Shown in pieces: positions 62,064 to 64,000 of a stretch of 64,000 bases of DNA (the first letter of the stretch is position 1; each line of letters begins with the position of its first letter). Origin of the DNA: Solirubrobacter soli DSM 22325 (GTDB taxonomy: Bacteria; Actinomycetota; Thermoleophilia; Solirubrobacterales; Solirubrobacteraceae); the NCBI RefSeq assembly GCF_000423665.1, contig NZ_AUIK01000009.1:62001-126000 (forward strand). The letters run 5' to 3'. A program made the translations under genes and the position numbers. The notes beneath the pieces were generated by a model. The model was not told where the DNA came from, did no database searches, and was given only the letters and a program-made list of their open reading frames with translations.

Positions 62064-62842
62064 CACCGCTGATTGTAGGCGCGTGCGAGGTCCGCCTCGA
62101 TGCGCTGGGCGGTCTCGAGCAGCGGCGGCAGCAGCGTCTCCTGCACGTCCTGCGCGCTGACCCGGCTCGCGTGCGCGGAGACGTTGACGGCGGCGATCGT
62201 GCGACCGCTCGCGTCGTGCACCGGGGCCGCGATCGAGCGCAGGCCCTCCTCGAGCTCCTGGTCCACGAGCGCCCAGCCCTGCTCGCGCACCCTGTCGAGC
62301 TCGGTCGCGAGCGCGTCGGCGTTGTCGATCGCCCGCGGCGTCAACGGCACGATCTCCGCGCGGTCCAGGTAGGCCGCCAGGTCGGGCTCGGGGAGGCCCG
62401 CGAGCAGTACGCGGCCCATCGAGGTCGCGTAGGCGGGGAAGCGGGTGCCGACGTTGATCGCCACGCGCATGATCCGGCTCGTGGGCACGCGGCCGACGTA
62501 GACGATCTCGTCGCCGTCGAGCACCGAGATCGAGCTCGACTCGCGCAGCTCGGCCGCGAGGCGCTCGAGGTGCGGCTCGGCGACCTCGGGCAGCGTCAGG
62601 CTCGACAGGAACGCGTAGCCGAGGTCGAGCACGCGCGGCGTGAGCGCGAACTGCTTGCCGTCGGTGCGGACGTAGCCGAGGTCGACCAGCGTGAGCAGGA
62701 ACCGGCGCGCCGCGGCGCGGGTCAGCCCGGTGCTGCGGGCGACGTCGGAGAGCGTGAGCTCGGGGTCGTCGGCGCCGAACGCGCGGATGACCGCGAGGCC
62801 GCGTTCGAGCGACTGGACGAAGTGCTCGGCGCGTTCACTCAT
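62063..62842 (-). CDS. IclR-family regulator of the protocatechuate genes (PcaR-like)
   Basis: 259 aa. N-terminal winged HTH (about 10-70; LTLSDVARSTGLTRAAARRFLLTLVDLGYV) and effector domain (about 80-255; SISVLDGDEIVYVGRV, ATSMGRVLLAGL). The spacing and TRAAARRFLLTL helix match the PcaR/PcaU/PobR branch. It overlaps pcaC by 8 nt at its start, so it is in the pca operon and may autoregulate it, with beta-ketoadipate or protocatechuate as effector by family analogy. Confidence 0.9.
   Translation of the reverse strand: MSERAEHFVQSLERGLAVIRAFGADDPELTLSDVARSTGLTRAAARRFLLTLVDLGYVRTDGKQFALTPRVLDLGYAFLSSLTLPEVAEPHLERLAAELRESSSISVLDGDEIVYVGRVPTSRIMRVAINVGTRFPAYATSMGRVLLAGLPEPDLAAYLDRAEIVPLTPRAIDNADALATELDRVREQGWALVDQELEEGLRSIAAPVHDASGRTIAAVNVSAHASRVSAQDVQETLLPPLLETAQRIEADLARAYNQR
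62072..62077 (-). promoter_or_regulatory. -10 box TACAAT for the Fur-family gene
   Basis: Read leftward, TACAAT ends 8 nt before ATG 62063, inside the last codons of the IclR gene. Confidence 0.5.
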
Positions 62843-63200
62843 CCAAGGTCTTCTGCGCGATCGCCATCGCGCTGTTGGCCGCGGGCACGCCCGCGTACAC
62901 GGCGGTGTGCATGATCACCTCGCGGATCTCCTCCGGCGTCAGCCCGTTGGTGATCGCGGCGCGGACGTGCATCGGGAGCTCGTTCTCGGCGCGCAGGGCG
63001 GTCAGGATGGCGAGCGTGATGCAGGAGCGCGTCCTACGGTCCAGCCCGTCGCGCGTCCAGACCTCGCCCCAGGCGCTGCGGGTGATCATCTCCTGGAACG
63101 GGCGGCTGAAGTCGGTGGCGCTCGCGGTCGCGCGGTCGACGTGCGCGTCCCCGAGCACCTCGCGGCGCACCTTCATGCCGGCCTCGTAGCGGGGGTCCAT
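62835..63200 (-). CDS. pcaC: 4-carboxymuconolactone decarboxylase
   Basis: 121 aa, the AhpD-like all-helical fold. It converts 4-carboxymuconolactone to beta-ketoadipate enol-lactone. Motifs: RYEAGMKVRREVLGDAHVDRA, SAWGEVWTRDGLDRRTRSCITLAILTAL and ELPMHVRAAITNGLTPEEIREVIMH. ATG 63200 shares its A with the pcaD stop (TGATG). In some actinomycetes pcaC and pcaD are fused; here they are separate. Confidence 0.93.
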   Translation of the reverse strand: MDPRYEAGMKVRREVLGDAHVDRATASATDFSRPFQEMITRSAWGEVWTRDGLDRRTRSCITLAILTALRAENELPMHVRAAITNGLTPEEIREVIMHTAVYAGVPAANSAMAIAQKTLDE

Positions 63201-63952
63201 CACGCCTCCAGGTGCTCGAGCATGAGCCGGGTCACCTCGTCCGGCCGCTCGATGTTGATCAGGTGGGCGCCGTCGAGGACCTCCAGGCGTGCGCCGACGA
63301 TCGCGTTCGCGATCACGGCGGCGTGCTCGGCGGGCGGCGTCGCCGGGTCGTGCGCGCCCGCGATGACGAGCGTGGGCGCGCGGATCTGCCCGAGGTTGGT
63401 GGTCAGGTCCATCTGCTCGATGATCGAGCAGGCGCTGGCGTACCCGTCGTCGTCGATGTCGACGAACATGTCGCGGATCCACTCCACGTCGTGTTGCGCG
63501 CGGTAGTCCTCGGTCAGCCAGCGGCCGAGCGTGGCGTCGACGATCGCCTGCGTGCCCTCCGCGCGCACGGTCTTCGCCCGGTCGACCCACATCTGTCTCG
63601 GGCCCATCTTCGGCGACGTGCACATCAGGATCAGCCGGTCCACCCGCACCGGCGCGGCGATGCCGAGCCACATCCCGGTCATCCCGCCCAGGCTCAGCCC
63701 GGCGAAGTGCGTCTTCTCGATGCCGAGATGGTTGAGCAGGTCGATCACGTCGCCGCCGGCGTCGTCGATCGAGAACGGGCCGCGCGGCGTGTCCGAGCCG
63801 CCGTGGCCGCGGGTGTCGTAGCGGATCACGCGGAAGCGCTCGGACAGCGCGTCGATCTGCGGGTCCCACATCCGGTGGGTGGTGCCGAGCGAGTTCGAGA
63901 GGACGAGCGGCGGCGCGTCCTCGGATCCGGTGATGACGTGGTGGGGAATCAA
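63200..63952 (-). CDS. pcaD: 3-oxoadipate enol-lactonase
   Basis: 250 aa alpha/beta hydrolase. Nucleophile Ser in FAGLSLGGMTGMWLG, Asp in IAGAHDPATPP, His in DGAHLINIERPDE. It hydrolyses beta-ketoadipate enol-lactone to beta-ketoadipate. The TTG start (63952) overlaps the upstream stop (TTGA), and no better start exists before the conserved N-terminus (ITGSEDAPPLVLSNSLGTTHRMWDPQ). Confidence 0.93.
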   Translation of the reverse strand: MIPHHVITGSEDAPPLVLSNSLGTTHRMWDPQIDALSERFRVIRYDTRGHGGSDTPRGPFSIDDAGGDVIDLLNHLGIEKTHFAGLSLGGMTGMWLGIAAPVRVDRLILMCTSPKMGPRQMWVDRAKTVRAEGTQAIVDATLGRWLTEDYRAQHDVEWIRDMFVDIDDDGYASACSIIEQMDLTTNLGQIRAPTLVIAGAHDPATPPAEHAAVIANAIVGARLEVLDGAHLINIERPDEVTRLMLEHLEA

Positions 63953-64000
63953 CGGTGCTCCAATGCCTTGTCGACGAGCTGTGCGGCGGCGCCGACGTCG
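63949..64000 (-). CDS. pcaB: C-terminal end of a gene, probably pcaB
   Basis: The last 16 codons are visible: DVGAAAQLVDKALEHR then TGA, overlapping the pcaD TTG. A C-terminal GAAAQLVDKAL helix is typical of 3-carboxy-cis,cis-muconate cycloisomerase (fumarase superfamily), and pcaB is expected directly before pcaD. The rest of the gene is outside the window. Confidence 0.6.
   Translation of the reverse strand, partial: DVGAAAQLVDKALEHR

Overview
The window is high-GC bacterial chromosome with dense genes, many GTG and TTG starts, many 1 to 16-nt gene overlaps, and many start codons that sit 6-9 nt after a TANNNT-type -10 box (leaderless pattern). Gene content (PurS/PurQ/small PurL, [4Fe-4S]-type PurF, FHA and TetR/IclR/ArsR regulators, many large secreted Ig-like or propeller proteins with Thr/Pro linkers) points to an actinomycete. 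A soil Thermoleophilia/Solirubrobacterales lineage is my best guess; this is inference from memory of such genomes, not a database result. I see no rRNA, CRISPR array, insertion sequence or prophage.

Layout. 1-1570: end of a papain-like peptidase gene, a small acidic protein and an FHA-HTH regulator. 1647-10012: a two-component system coupled to a small secreted protein with an Asp/His/Gly/Arg-rich tail, a 1167-residue secreted coiled-coil protein on the other strand, then a tightly overlapping operon of a second tail protein, a one-pass membrane protein, ApbE flavin transferase and a ferric-reductase-like haem membrane protein. This looks like a cell-envelope redox or metal locus. 10019-12577: clpB, with its own promoter inside the preceding gene.

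13322-35332: most of de novo purine synthesis. purD-purE, purB, an M24 peptidase (apparent ATC start) and purC-purS-purQ-purL come first. Then follow two GPP34-like paralogues, two modular secreted paralogues and a class III aminotransferase. purF comes next, then a peptide-type binding lipoprotein, recQ, purN and purH. Together these cover IMP synthesis except PurM and PurK, which are not in the window.

35355-40362: small membrane proteins, a TetR regulator, tRNA-Lys(TTT), tRNA-Glu(TTC), tRNA-Val(TAC), an atypical SDR, a secreted HExxH protein with a Thr-Pro tail, and a methyltransferase with a zinc-ribbon tail. A decayed metallopeptidase fragment lies directly after tRNA-Val.

40801-51932: an SBBP-propeller lipoprotein, an alpha/beta hydrolase coupled to an RCK-channel protein with a degenerate selectivity filter, two tandem secreted S15 peptidases and an MFS transporter. 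51988-57831: two convergent acyl-CoA dehydrogenases, an M20 amidohydrolase, a PLP decarboxylase and an ArsR-type regulator. 57839-61486: a large secreted M14 carboxypeptidase with an unusual hairpin-rich upstream region. 61608-64000: a chained operon read leftward, pcaB (end only)-pcaD-pcaC-IclR regulator, followed by a Fur-family gene with its own leaderless promoter. This is the protocatechuate branch of the beta-ketoadipate pathway.
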